Shown here one piece after another: positions 46,976-55,305 of a stretch of 64,000 nt of DNA. Numbering within the stretch: the first letter of the stretch is position 1; every line of letters starts with the position of its first letter. The notes beneath the pieces are model-generated. The model made no database searches. It saw nothing but the letters and a program-made list of their open reading frames with translations, and was not told where the DNA came from. This stretch comes from Psychromonas sp. B3M02 (GTDB lineage: Bacteria > Pseudomonadota > Gammaproteobacteria > Enterobacterales > Psychromonadaceae), in contig NZ_QOCB01000013.1 of assembly GCF_003318165.1 (NCBI RefSeq), positions 1 through 64,000 on the forward strand, given 5' to 3'. The position numbers and the translations under genes were made by a program.

Positions 46976-47600
46976 ACCATTAAAAAGTGGATTAAGTGCA
47001 ATTCAGCAAGATACACAACTATGTAAAGAGTGTGATCGCTCTTCTACTATTAGTCAGCATAAAACACACTGTCCGCATTGTGGCACTCCTATTTCAGTGA
47101 GAACAAAACACAGTATTCAAAAAACCTGGGCATTGTTATGCATTGCATTTATTTTTATCTTTCCCGCAAATATTTACCCAATAACGTTTTTAGTCAAAAA
47201 TAATGAAGCTTACCCAGACACTATTTTTTCTGGCATTATGACCTTAGTCTCCACGGGCATGCCAGGTATTGCGCTTATTGTATTTGTCGCTTCAATGTTA
47301 GTACCCGTATTAAAGATCATTGCCTTAGCCGTGATCTCTTTAGCCGCGCATTTTAAATGGAAGATGAACCCTAAAAGGCAACTTCTTGCCTATACTATTG
47401 TCGATTGGATAGGACGCTGGTCAATACTCGACCTGTTTGTTATTTCTATCATGATGGCCGTATTTGATAAAGGTAACCTTTTATCTGTATACCCAGGAAT
47501 TGCCGCAACCTCTTTTACCGTAGTGGTGATCACTACCTTATTCGCCGCACAAAGTTTCGATACTCGCTTAATATGGGACGCTAACCTCGATGCCAACTAA
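46968..47600 (+). CDS. PqiA/LetA domain protein, second half
   Basis: This 210-residue protein has a zinc ribbon (CKECDRSS...CPHCGTPI) and four membrane helices; the block GIMTLVSTGMPGIALIVFVASMLVPVLKI is characteristic of the PqiA family. It starts within the end of the first-half gene, and its own end overlaps letB by 11 nt, so the three are translationally linked. It presumably forms a heteromer with the first half in place of one LetA chain. Confidence 0.88.
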   Translation: MNKPLKSGLSAIQQDTQLCKECDRSSTISQHKTHCPHCGTPISVRTKHSIQKTWALLCIAFIFIFPANIYPITFLVKNNEAYPDTIFSGIMTLVSTGMPGIALIVFVASMLVPVLKIIALAVISLAAHFKWKMNPKRQLLAYTIVDWIGRWSILDLFVISIMMAVFDKGNLLSVYPGIAATSFTVVVITTLFAAQSFDTRLIWDANLDAN

Positions 47601-50256
47601 TTTAAACTCCTCCACTGACTCAACTTCTCAGCCAGTGATTGCGCCTGCTAGATCCATTTCTCCAATATGGTTTTTACCATTTATCGCCGCCGTGTTAGCG
47701 ATTTGGATCCTATTTCAAAACATTACCCATCGAAATGTGCAAATTAGCATTCACTTTACCAATGCTGACGGGATCATTGTTGATAAAACCAAAGTACGTT
47801 ACAAAGGTGTGATTGTAGGTACAGTGAAAAAAGTCGAGTTAGATGAGGTGGATGGCGTGAATGTGATCGCTGAAATTGAATCCCATGCAACCTTCTTATT
47901 AAAAGAGAAAAGCAAACTCTGGTTAGTCTCGCCTAAAGCCTCTTTAACCTCTATCACGGGGTTAGATACCCTATTCTCAGGCAGTTATATCAACATTTTA
48001 CCCGGTGAAGGTGAAGATGCCACGGAATTTATGGCCACTGCAGAGCAACCGATCATCATTCCCGATAATGCGCTATTAATCAATTTAAGTAGTACTAATG
48101 CTGACTCAATTACCGTAGGCACACCGATTTTCTTCAAAAAAATACAAGTGGGTGAAATCGCACGCGTTAGATTAGATAAATCAGGGAAGCACGTTAATAT
48201 CCAAGCATTTATTGAAAAGAAGTACAGCAGCTTAGTTAAACAAAAGAGTAAGTTTTGGAATATTAGTGGTTTGAATGCCAATTTATCTCGTTCAGGAGTG
48301 GAATTTAAATTAGATAGCTTAACCACCTTGATTGCCGGAGGCATTACTTTTAGTAGCCCAGAAGGGTCAGCATCAACAGATCAAGATAAGGTCTATCAGT
48401 TGTTTGAAAATATTGCCGATAGCCAACAGGGATTAAGCATTACTTTACAATTAAACAATACCAACAACTTACCTAAAAGAGCCGGTATTTTATTCAAAGG
48501 ACATGGTATTGGACGTATCGATAATATTCGCTATGACTCAGCGAGCCAATTGTTTGTTGCAAATGCGACAATCAACCCAGCATTTAGTGAGCTAGTCACT
48601 GAGAGCGCAGAATTTTGGGTAGAGCAAGCCGCAGTGTCATTTTCTAAAATAGAAAACTTGAGCAACTTGATCACCGGTGATTTCATCAGTTTTTCACATG
48701 GCGATAACTACCTAAATGAAAAACAACAAACCACATTTATGGTTAAATCTGATCAGTCTAAGGAAACATTATCGCTTACCTTAATAGCAGATAATGCCAA
48801 TGGATTAAGTGAGAACGCACCGATTACATTTAAAGGGTTAACCATAGGCCACATTAATGGTTTAACCTTAAGTAATGACAGTCAGCATGTACAAGTTAAC
48901 ATGGATATCGACCAACAATTTGCTTACCTAGTCAATCAGGACAGTAAATTTCACTTACTCAGCGGCGTTAATATTAAAGCCTCTGTTCAAGGTGTAGAGG
49001 TTGATAGCAAACCGATCCAACATATCATTCAAGGCGGTATTGCGTTATATAACCCAACGCCATCTAATCAAGAAACTGCGCCGTTAACAGAAGATCGTAA
49101 TTTCTATTTATATGCTTCTAAAGAGATGGCGAAATTAGGTAAAGATGCCTTTGCTAGCCCATTACAAGTTAACCTATTAAGTAAAGAGTTACCTTCCGTC
49201 AGTATTGGGTCGCCTGTTTACTACCATAAACTCGCGATAGGTGAAGTAAGTGCTCTGAATTTACACGATAGCAGTTTGATGCAAACCACTATCAATATAA
49301 ACCCAAAGTTTAAACACCTGATCACCGAGCAAACTATCTTTTGGAATATTAGCGGTTTTAGCGTTAACGCTGGCCTATCTGGCATCAAAGTCGATGCACA
49401 ATCTTTATTGTCTATTGCTACGGGGGGCATTGCCTTAGCCTTTTCACCTGATGCAACGGGTAATAAGACTCAGAATGGTGCGTACCGTTTGTATAATAGT
49501 TACCAAGATGCAACGCAACCTTTAAAACAAATCACCCTCTTATATGACGATGCCTCTGACTTAAAAGTCGGTAATAAAATTAAATTAAAAGGGCTAGAAA
49601 TAGGTGAAATCAGCGCCTTAGATTTAAATAACAACAATCAAGTGGTTGTCACCTTAGATATTATGGAAAACTACTTTGATAAGGTCGCAAAACAAGGTAG
49701 CCGTTTTTGGATAGTTCGCAGTGATATCTCCTTATCAGGAGCCAAACACCTATCAACCTTAATCAGCGGCGTCTTTATTAATGTTGCACCAGGACAAGGT
49801 CAAGTCAGCAAACAATTTGTAGGGGAAGTCGCACCACCTACATTAGATAAAGATAAAGTGGGTCTCTCTCTGATTTTAACCGCTGATAATGCAGGCTCTA
49901 CTAATATCGGCAGCCCTATCTACCACCGTAAAATTCAGATTGGTGAAGTGACGGATAAACGCCTGAACAGCAATGCATCAGGTGTGGAAATAATGATCAA
50001 CATATACCCAGAATTTAGCCATTTAATTCGAGAAAATAGTATTTTCTGGCCGGCCTCAGGCTTTAATCTAGATATTGGTATTACCGGCGCTGCATTAAAA
50101 GCAGCCTCATTAACCTCACTATTAAAAGGAGGGATCAGCATGAGCACAACCGACAATAAACCATTACAGCCAGCGGCAGCTGATTATTCAACCTTTAAAT
50201 TAAAATCTGGATTAGATGAAGATTGGTTAGATTGGAAACTTAATATTCCTAATTAA
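47590..50256 (+). CDS. letB: Seven-domain MCE protein LetB (YebT)
   Basis: This 888-residue protein has one N-terminal membrane helix (about 24-42) and seven MCE domains of about 100-120 residues each. Each can be recognised by a VGTPI/IGSPV-type start, a YKG/FKG/YHK-plus-IG(E/H) motif, and an SGV/TGL-type end. E. coli LetB (877 residues) has seven stacked hexameric rings that make a lipid-conducting tunnel from inner to outer membrane. The genomic order letA-letB-rsmF is the same as in E. coli. The short C-terminal tail after ring seven is normal. Confidence 0.95.
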   Translation: MPTNLNSSTDSTSQPVIAPARSISPIWFLPFIAAVLAIWILFQNITHRNVQISIHFTNADGIIVDKTKVRYKGVIVGTVKKVELDEVDGVNVIAEIESHATFLLKEKSKLWLVSPKASLTSITGLDTLFSGSYINILPGEGEDATEFMATAEQPIIIPDNALLINLSSTNADSITVGTPIFFKKIQVGEIARVRLDKSGKHVNIQAFIEKKYSSLVKQKSKFWNISGLNANLSRSGVEFKLDSLTTLIAGGITFSSPEGSASTDQDKVYQLFENIADSQQGLSITLQLNNTNNLPKRAGILFKGHGIGRIDNIRYDSASQLFVANATINPAFSELVTESAEFWVEQAAVSFSKIENLSNLITGDFISFSHGDNYLNEKQQTTFMVKSDQSKETLSLTLIADNANGLSENAPITFKGLTIGHINGLTLSNDSQHVQVNMDIDQQFAYLVNQDSKFHLLSGVNIKASVQGVEVDSKPIQHIIQGGIALYNPTPSNQETAPLTEDRNFYLYASKEMAKLGKDAFASPLQVNLLSKELPSVSIGSPVYYHKLAIGEVSALNLHDSSLMQTTININPKFKHLITEQTIFWNISGFSVNAGLSGIKVDAQSLLSIATGGIALAFSPDATGNKTQNGAYRLYNSYQDATQPLKQITLLYDDASDLKVGNKIKLKGLEIGEISALDLNNNNQVVVTLDIMENYFDKVAKQGSRFWIVRSDISLSGAKHLSTLISGVFINVAPGQGQVSKQFVGEVAPPTLDKDKVGLSLILTADNAGSTNIGSPIYHRKIQIGEVTDKRLNSNASGVEIMINIYPEFSHLIRENSIFWPASGFNLDIGITGAALKAASLTSLLKGGISMSTTDNKPLQPAAADYSTFKLKSGLDEDWLDWKLNIPN

Positions 50257-50311
50257 AATCAGATTATGGTATCTTGCGCGCATTAACCGTGCGCGTTTTG
50301 TAAGGATCCAA

Positions 50312-51757
50312 ATGGACAGCAATACTTTTATACCTCAAGCTTTTATCGATAAGATGATCAACATTTTACCTGAACAATTAAATATTGATGATTTGCTCAG
50401 TGCCTGTCGCCGTCCGCTGCGCCGCGCCATTAGAATTAATACACTGAAAATAAGTATTAATGCCTTCAAACTTATTGCACAAAAGCACGCTTGGTCCTTA
50501 ACGCCTGTACCTTGGTGTAAAGAAGGTTTCTGGATTGATATTGAAGATGAATCAATCCCACTGGGTAATAGTGCAGAGCATCTAGCAGGTTTATTTTACA
50601 TTCAAGAAGCCAGCTCAATGATGCCCGTTGCCGCTTTATTGAGTCATTTTCAACCGAACAAAACCTCTACCTTATTAGATGCCGCAGCAGCGCCCGGTTC
50701 GAAAACCACGCAACTTGCATCAGCAACGAATAACCAAGGTTTGGTGATTGCCAACGAGTACTCTTCAAGCCGTATCAAAATGTTACATGCCAACATACAA
50801 CGATGTGGCATACAAAACGTAGCATTAACGCACTTTGATGCTGCCGTATTTGGTCAATGGTTGCCGAATACCTTTGATGCTATTTTGTTAGATGCGCCCT
50901 GCTCTGGTGAAGGCACAGTGCGTAAAGACAAAAACGCCATGAAAAATTGGCAGCAATCAGCGATTGACTCCATTGCATTAACACAAAAAGAGTTAATAAA
51001 AAGCGCCTTTCAAGCGCTTAAACCAGGCGGTGTAATGGTTTATTCAACCTGTACATTAAGCCTTGAAGAAAACCAAGAGGTCTGCCACTCCCTACAACAA
51101 ACCTATCCTGAGCAGGTTGACTTCCTTTCTCTTAACAACTTATTTGAAGGCGCAGAAAAAACCTTAACGGAAGAAGGCTTTTTACATATTTGGCCACAGG
51201 TTTACGATACGGAAGGTTTTTTTGTCGCGGCAATCCAAAAAACTGGATTTGTAGAGAGTGAGCCTGCAAAGAAACGATTAGGAAAATTCCCATTTCAACC
51301 TGCACCAGCAACCACTAACAAGAGCCTATTAAATTACTTTAGTGAGCAATTTGGCATTGATGAATTTAATGGAGTTCTCTACCAGCGTGATGATGAATTT
51401 TGGATCTTCCCTGAAAATATAATTCCATTAATTACAGAATTACGTTTTTCTCGATTAGGTATAAAAGTCGCAGAGCAATTTGGTAAAGGCCATAAATCGG
51501 GGTTCAGGGCAAGTCATGAGTTTGCTACTTGTTACGGACAACAAGCGTCAAATAACAAAGTATCTTTAACCGCTGAACAAGCAAAATCCTATTATCAAGG
51601 CCGCGATATTCACGACATTGATACTTCAAATACCAAAGGTGAAGTGCTATTAACCTATCAAGATCACGTCATAGGTTTAGGTAAATCACTAGATAATCGC
51701 ATTAAAAACAGTCGACCTAGAGACCTGATCATCGACCAAAATTTATTTGATTTTTAA
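50312..51757 (+). CDS. rsmF: 16S rRNA m5C1407 methyltransferase RsmF (YebU)
   Basis: This 481-residue RNA m5C methyltransferase has the AdoMet site DAAAAPGSKTTQLA, motif IV DAPCSGEGTVRKD (Cys197) and motif VI YSTCTLSLEENQEVC (catalytic Cys247). The C-terminal part carries the PUA-like region typical of RsmF. It modifies C1407 of 16S rRNA. It follows letB by 55 bp with AAGGATCC as ribosome site. This is the last core gene before the accessory segment. Confidence 0.94.
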   Translation: MDSNTFIPQAFIDKMINILPEQLNIDDLLSACRRPLRRAIRINTLKISINAFKLIAQKHAWSLTPVPWCKEGFWIDIEDESIPLGNSAEHLAGLFYIQEASSMMPVAALLSHFQPNKTSTLLDAAAAPGSKTTQLASATNNQGLVIANEYSSSRIKMLHANIQRCGIQNVALTHFDAAVFGQWLPNTFDAILLDAPCSGEGTVRKDKNAMKNWQQSAIDSIALTQKELIKSAFQALKPGGVMVYSTCTLSLEENQEVCHSLQQTYPEQVDFLSLNNLFEGAEKTLTEEGFLHIWPQVYDTEGFFVAAIQKTGFVESEPAKKRLGKFPFQPAPATTNKSLLNYFSEQFGIDEFNGVLYQRDDEFWIFPENIIPLITELRFSRLGIKVAEQFGKGHKSGFRASHEFATCYGQQASNNKVSLTAEQAKSYYQGRDIHDIDTSNTKGEVLLTYQDHVIGLGKSLDNRIKNSRPRDLIIDQNLFDF

Positions 51758-51771
51758 CACTAGAGATTAAG

Positions 51772-51829
51772 TCACACCTACCAGCTTGCTTACTGTGAAT
51801 AGTGGGCAAGCTTGGAATATGTGACTCAT
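51772..51829. repeat. Long imperfect palindrome after rsmF
   Basis: AGTCACA and CCAGCTTGC on the left pair with GCAAGCTTGG (one bulged base) and TGTGACT on the right, over about 57 bp. There is no T tract. It may end rsmF transcription, or it may be a decayed recombination site: TAAC lies to its left and GTTA to its right, but spacings differ from a normal attC. Confidence 0.5.
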
Positions 51830-51899
51830 TTTAGTTATATCAGAACACGAAACGTCTAAGGTACAGCACCGCAGTGATTTAGGGTATAAATAGTCACTT

Positions 51900-53052
51900 G
51901 TTATGTTTTAAGCAACTCTTTAATCAATGTGCTTTCTTATGAAACGTCGAAAGTCGAATGTATCACCAAAGTAGTTTGGATAAGCTTTCTTCAATGTTCT
52001 AGCATCTGTTGTTGCTAAAAGAACTGATAGTGAAATATCTTCATCTTTTTCACTTTCATTTAACTCACTCAAGGCAATTCTAGTGTCACTATTTTTAAAC
52101 TGTTTAGTCTCAAACTTTAGATCGTTAATACCTGTATGCTTTGGGTCAAACAATTCGTCTTTTCTCAGTATTACTAAACACATACCTATATTTCTACTGT
52201 AAGATAATTTTTTTGAAGAGTTTGTTGCTGCTTTTATAGCAAAAGAAAAACTAGTAAGCTTACGTGTGACTTCTAATTCAGCCTCTAGAGTTTTCAGCTC
52301 CTTTTTAGCTTCAACTAGTTCTTGATCATTTAAGGTGCAAGCTGATTCATCATGAGCAACAAGCTTTCCTGAAACCTTAAAAAAATGCCTCCACTTTTCA
52401 TGCCCAGTTATACTTGTTTTTAATTCGATTTTTTCTAAAGTATCAATTATCTCAAGACTAGTAGCCCAAGCATGCTGCAACTTAGTCCTAAGTTGAACTT
52501 CTATCTTAGTTTTTTTCCAATTATTCCCAGTATCATCTTCATCAAAACAACTATAAACTAAATGAACTCCACCATAACCACTTTCTTTTGGAGTGAGATA
52601 ATTAGATTTATGAATAACTTTATGGACTGATTTACTTTTCTCAAGTCTAAGCTGAAGAGCAGTAAGTTCACTTAAATTTTTTACAATCGCTCTGCATCCT
52701 CCAATATCCTGCATCCTAGTGAGTTTAATAGCATTACCTTGAGTCCCATCAAGTGTTGGCCTCTCAAGTTTATTAATTATTGTAGGTAGACGCTTTAATC
52801 GTCTTGCAATAACAATATCCTTATTTATTTTTTTTGCAGTTCTCGCTAGATGGTTTTTGATTAACATTAGCGGATACATGTGTAATTCACGAAAATTTTG
52901 AATTTTATTTATAGCATCTTCTCGAACTTCACTTTCGCAACCATGACGAATACCTCTAGCTGCCTTATCGATAGATTTTTTTGAATAAATAAGTGTAACT
53001 TTTTGGTTTTCGTATGCTTGATTTGCCAATGGATAATCCTTTAAAACATAAC
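51900..53052. mobile_element. Integron-type gene cassette carrying the RelA/SpoT gene
   Basis: The gene is bracketed by GTTATGTTTTAA (51900-51911) and its inverted copy TTAAAACATAAC (53041-53052). The right copy contains the GTTATGT core of a full attC site. The left copy, 9 nt after the stop codon, gives ACATAACAAG, like the start of a further attC, but a complete second site could not be folded. No integrase gene is in the window, so this would be an isolated cassette or the remains of a small array. Confidence 0.65.
51920..53029 (-). CDS. RelA/SpoT-domain protein in an integron cassette
   Basis: This protein of about 369 residues has a nucleotide pyrophosphate synthetase core in its first half. 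Visible motifs are the basic stretch RRLKRLPTIINKLERP, R-x-x-D108-x-x-G-x-R113 (RMQDIGGCRAIV), GYGGVHLVY, and the catalytic Glu177 in IEVQLRTKLQHAWA. There is no HD hydrolase or ACT domain. The C-terminal half (about 215-369) is a helical stretch followed by an alpha/beta region I do not recognise. TTG 53029 is the likely start, with AAAGGA 7 nt upstream; a longer frame to 53059 begins inside the attC site. The product may be (p)ppGpp, (p)ppApp or pyrophosphorylated RNA. Toxin or defence roles are known for relatives. Confidence 0.87.
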   Translation of the reverse strand: MANQAYENQKVTLIYSKKSIDKAARGIRHGCESEVREDAINKIQNFRELHMYPLMLIKNHLARTAKKINKDIVIARRLKRLPTIINKLERPTLDGTQGNAIKLTRMQDIGGCRAIVKNLSELTALQLRLEKSKSVHKVIHKSNYLTPKESGYGGVHLVYSCFDEDDTGNNWKKTKIEVQLRTKLQHAWATSLEIIDTLEKIELKTSITGHEKWRHFFKVSGKLVAHDESACTLNDQELVEAKKELKTLEAELEVTRKLTSFSFAIKAATNSSKKLSYSRNIGMCLVILRKDELFDPKHTGINDLKFETKQFKNSDTRIALSELNESEKDEDISLSVLLATTDARTLKKAYPNYFGDTFDFRRFIRKHID

Positions 53053-53145
53053 GCCGCAATAAGCGGACTAAAATAGTGAGTTAAAATGTGTAGCGAAGCG
53101 AAACATAACCCACTGTTTTAGTTCCGTTTAATTGCCTTGTTAAAT
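53046..53145 (-). other. Integron attC recombination site
   Basis: Read on the minus strand the site begins ATTTAACAAGGC (R'' core, 53145-53134) and ends GCGGCGTTATGT (R' core GTTATGT, 53052-53046). The two arms pair over about 34 bases: TAAC, GCAAT, CGG, ACTAAAA, AGTG and GTTA on one side match their complements on the other, with single unpaired bases as usual for folded attC. The middle is a short loop. This is a typical site of the Vibrio/Shewanella chromosomal integron kind, about 100 bp long. Confidence 0.87.
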
Positions 53146-53253
53146 TTCTGGGTAATGGTTAATCCACCAATCATCGCAGCCTTTTTCTTTATACAGCGTA
53201 ATTGTCTTCTCCAAATATTCTGAGACTAATTGTAGAACGATCTGGACATCCAT
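53140..53253 (-). CDS. 37-residue reading frame ending inside the attC site
   Basis: ATG 53253 opens a 37-residue frame (starting MDVQIVLQLVSEYLEKTITL, ending WWINHYPEI). Its TAA is part of the attC R'' core TTTAAC. Stops placed like this are common for genes in integron cassettes. No ribosome site is seen, and the frame is open a few codons further upstream, so it is probably the 3' remnant of a longer cassette gene. No family was recognised. Confidence 0.4.
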   Translation of the reverse strand: MDVQIVLQLVSEYLEKTITLYKEKGCDDWWINHYPEI

Positions 53254-53453
53254 TAATTTATTATAATGATAATACGATTTCGGTTATCAAAAAGCTAAGT
53301 AAAAAGCTAAGTGAACAATACACATTGTTGAACTATTCGAGATAATACGTTTAATTTAGAAGAAAAATCTTAAACATATCAATTTTTGTATGCGGAAATG
53401 CTTAGCGAGCGCTAATTAGGGCATTATTGTTAATGAAATAAACTACCGATTAG
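53254..53453. other. Non-coding part of the accessory segment
   Basis: No gene seen. It contains a 12-bp tandem duplication AAAAAGCTAAGT at about 53288-53311 and a small palindrome TTAGCGAGCGCTAA at 53402-53415, just beyond the 3' end of the transposase gene. Confidence 0.5.
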
Positions 53454-54446
53454 CTAATGCAGCCGTAATTGATTTTTACTGGCTATCCAACGCTTTCCTG
53501 TGTGGCTTGCATAAACGGCTAATGCTTCTAACGACCCGACCGCTCCGTGATAATCTTTACCAAAGCGACTGGCTAGTGATAACCAAGTGTCATCATCTAA
53601 CCCAAGCTGAGAGAGTATGCTAGGACGATGCATTGAAATAGCGCCACGTTTATCCTCCCTTATAATACGACCACTCCAATCCACTAACTCAATATAATCT
53701 AATAGCGAAAATGGAATACCTCGTGTTGATTGTTCGTTTTCATCACCTATAAAACCAAATAAAGGTTTTTTAGTAAAAGTATATGCTAGTGGCTTTTCGT
53801 TTTGTTGGGCAACACCATGAATGCGCTCATAAGCAGACGTATATTCAGAGGTCTCTACACTATCACTGATTTTTGCTCGTACTGGATTTAAATCCACATA
53901 AGCCATACAAGTTAACAAGGCATCTTCATCTAGTAGCGCTTGAGATTTAAAACGCCCTTCCCAGAAACGACCTGAGCATTCATCTTCTTTATTGGCTTTA
54001 CGTGCGATGAATTCGTTTAAACAACGCATAAACCATGAGATATCAGCGAGCCTATCTCTCCAATTATCAATAATAGATAATGCCACTTTATTTTCTGCTT
54101 CTGATATGGTTTGTGTTGATTGCCAACGTTCAACTAATACAGGCTTTGAATATAGCTGACACCAGCGTTCACAAACTTCCTCATGACTTAGCGCTTCATT
54201 GGATGCTTCATCGACATGTAACACCAGATGATAATGATTGGACATAATAGCATAGGCACAAATATCAATACTAAACAGCGAAGCAAGGTAATGCATTCGT
54301 TCAACCACCCATTGACGCCTATGCTCAAAAGACTTTTCAGTGTATTTATCTTCCCCGCACAAATAAGCGCGGCGAACACAGCGTGAAATACAATGGTAAT
54401 AAGGCGTATCAGATAACGATACTTGTGATTGGCGGGATTGAGTCAT
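53454..54446 (-). CDS. REP-associated-type tyrosine transposase (Y1/IS200-like)
   Basis: This 330-residue protein has the Y1 transposase fold. The HUH motif is His71-Tyr-His73 in AIMSNHYHLVLHVDE, and the later region YVDLNPVRAKI follows the catalytic tyrosine helix. The long C-terminal extension (from about 190) and the lack of a partner tnpB fit the RAYT-like group of domesticated transposases that process palindromic repeats. A pair of TCCAGCATTCCCT repeats lies 80-110 bp upstream. CTCCTAAATG-type sequence precedes the start, and GGAGG is seen on the coding strand. Confidence 0.88.
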   Translation of the reverse strand: MTQSRQSQVSLSDTPYYHCISRCVRRAYLCGEDKYTEKSFEHRRQWVVERMHYLASLFSIDICAYAIMSNHYHLVLHVDEASNEALSHEEVCERWCQLYSKPVLVERWQSTQTISEAENKVALSIIDNWRDRLADISWFMRCLNEFIARKANKEDECSGRFWEGRFKSQALLDEDALLTCMAYVDLNPVRAKISDSVETSEYTSAYERIHGVAQQNEKPLAYTFTKKPLFGFIGDENEQSTRGIPFSLLDYIELVDWSGRIIREDKRGAISMHRPSILSQLGLDDDTWLSLASRFGKDYHGAVGSLEALAVYASHTGKRWIASKNQLRLH

Positions 54447-54526
54447 AAAAAACTACCTCCTAAATGCAACAATAAGCTCATTTAAAAGATAGTTTACGTT
54501 TTAAATTAATTCAAAATTGATGGGTG

Positions 54527-54556
54527 TCCAGCATTCCCTGCTCTCCAGCATTCCCT
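54527..54556. repeat. Paired 13-bp direct repeats upstream of the transposase
   Basis: TCCAGCATTCCCT occurs at 54527-54539 and again at 54544-54556, a 17-bp period. They lie between the transposase start and the 3' end of the lipoprotein gene. They are likely recognition sequences or the end of the mobile unit. Confidence 0.8.
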
Positions 54557-54561
54557 TACGA

Positions 54562-55305
54562 TTATAACGACTCAATAATTTCTTTCTTTTTGCTTTTAAA
54601 CTCTTCTTCGTTTATTAAGCCTGAGTCTTTAAGTTCCTTAAGACTTTTCAATCGTTCTAAAATAGACGCATCAGAACTCTCTTTTTTAGCTGACTTAACT
54701 AAATTAGTTGAATTTTTTTTCTGTGGTAATTCTACATTAAAAAGCATAACTTGACTTTTCAAGAGTGCATCTTCAATTGCACGTCTACCTGCAATACCAT
54801 GCTCAGAAAGCTTTTCACTTGTACTTGCACCACCAGTGCCGACTGCCCGTGGTTCACTGATTATTTTCCCATCAACACTAGTTATTGTATTAGTTAGATC
54901 AACTGAGAAATTTGTTGGTGGCCATGTAAAGAAACCAGTACTACCTGATGTAGTGATTATTTTCGGTGTTAATATTAAGTCTATTTTATTTTGCAACTGG
55001 GAATCACTTTTATCGATAGAATCCAATTTTGTTACTGATACAAAAACATTTGATAACATAGCTTTGTAACCCTTTTCTATGTCTCGATAAGGATAATATC
55101 TTACATTATCTCCGCCACCGCCAAGTGTGGTAACTTCCAATGCTTTATCTTTAGGCGAAATATAATACCCTACGGTATATTCTCGATTATCATTTGATGA
55201 TAAGTTTGATGATATTTTTTGCTCATCTGGTGAGATTATGATTGGATGAGCACATCCTGTAAGCAGAGCAGAGATTACCATAATTGCAGAACAATTTAAT
55301 TTCAA
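54562..55305 (-). CDS. Lipoprotein with C-terminal SHOCT domain
   Basis: This 247-residue precursor has a lipobox LLTGC (Cys18). The middle (about 40-170) contains YTVGYYISPKDKALEV, a Gly-rich stretch TTLGGGGDNVRYYPYRD, and LDLILTP-like text (here KIDLILTPKIITTSG) reminiscent of periplasmic lipoproteins that oligomerise or bind ligands. The last 33 residues (ILERLKSLKELKDSGLINEE and on) form a SHOCT domain, a short helical module that usually promotes oligomerisation. Function is unknown. Its neighbourhood, between mobile DNA and a gene-poor stretch, suggests an accessory gene. Confidence 0.75.
   Translation of the reverse strand: MKLNCSAIMVISALLTGCAHPIIISPDEQKISSNLSSNDNREYTVGYYISPKDKALEVTTLGGGGDNVRYYPYRDIEKGYKAMLSNVFVSVTKLDSIDKSDSQLQNKIDLILTPKIITTSGSTGFFTWPPTNFSVDLTNTITSVDGKIISEPRAVGTGGASTSEKLSEHGIAGRRAIEDALLKSQVMLFNVELPQKKNSTNLVKSAKKESSDASILERLKSLKELKDSGLINEEEFKSKKKEIIESL

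Noticed and set aside
51757-51911. Complete second attC closing the RelA/SpoT cassette
   Set aside because: An R''-like ACATAAC follows the stop codon, but no partner arm with proper pairing was found before rsmF, so only a possible partial site is mentioned.
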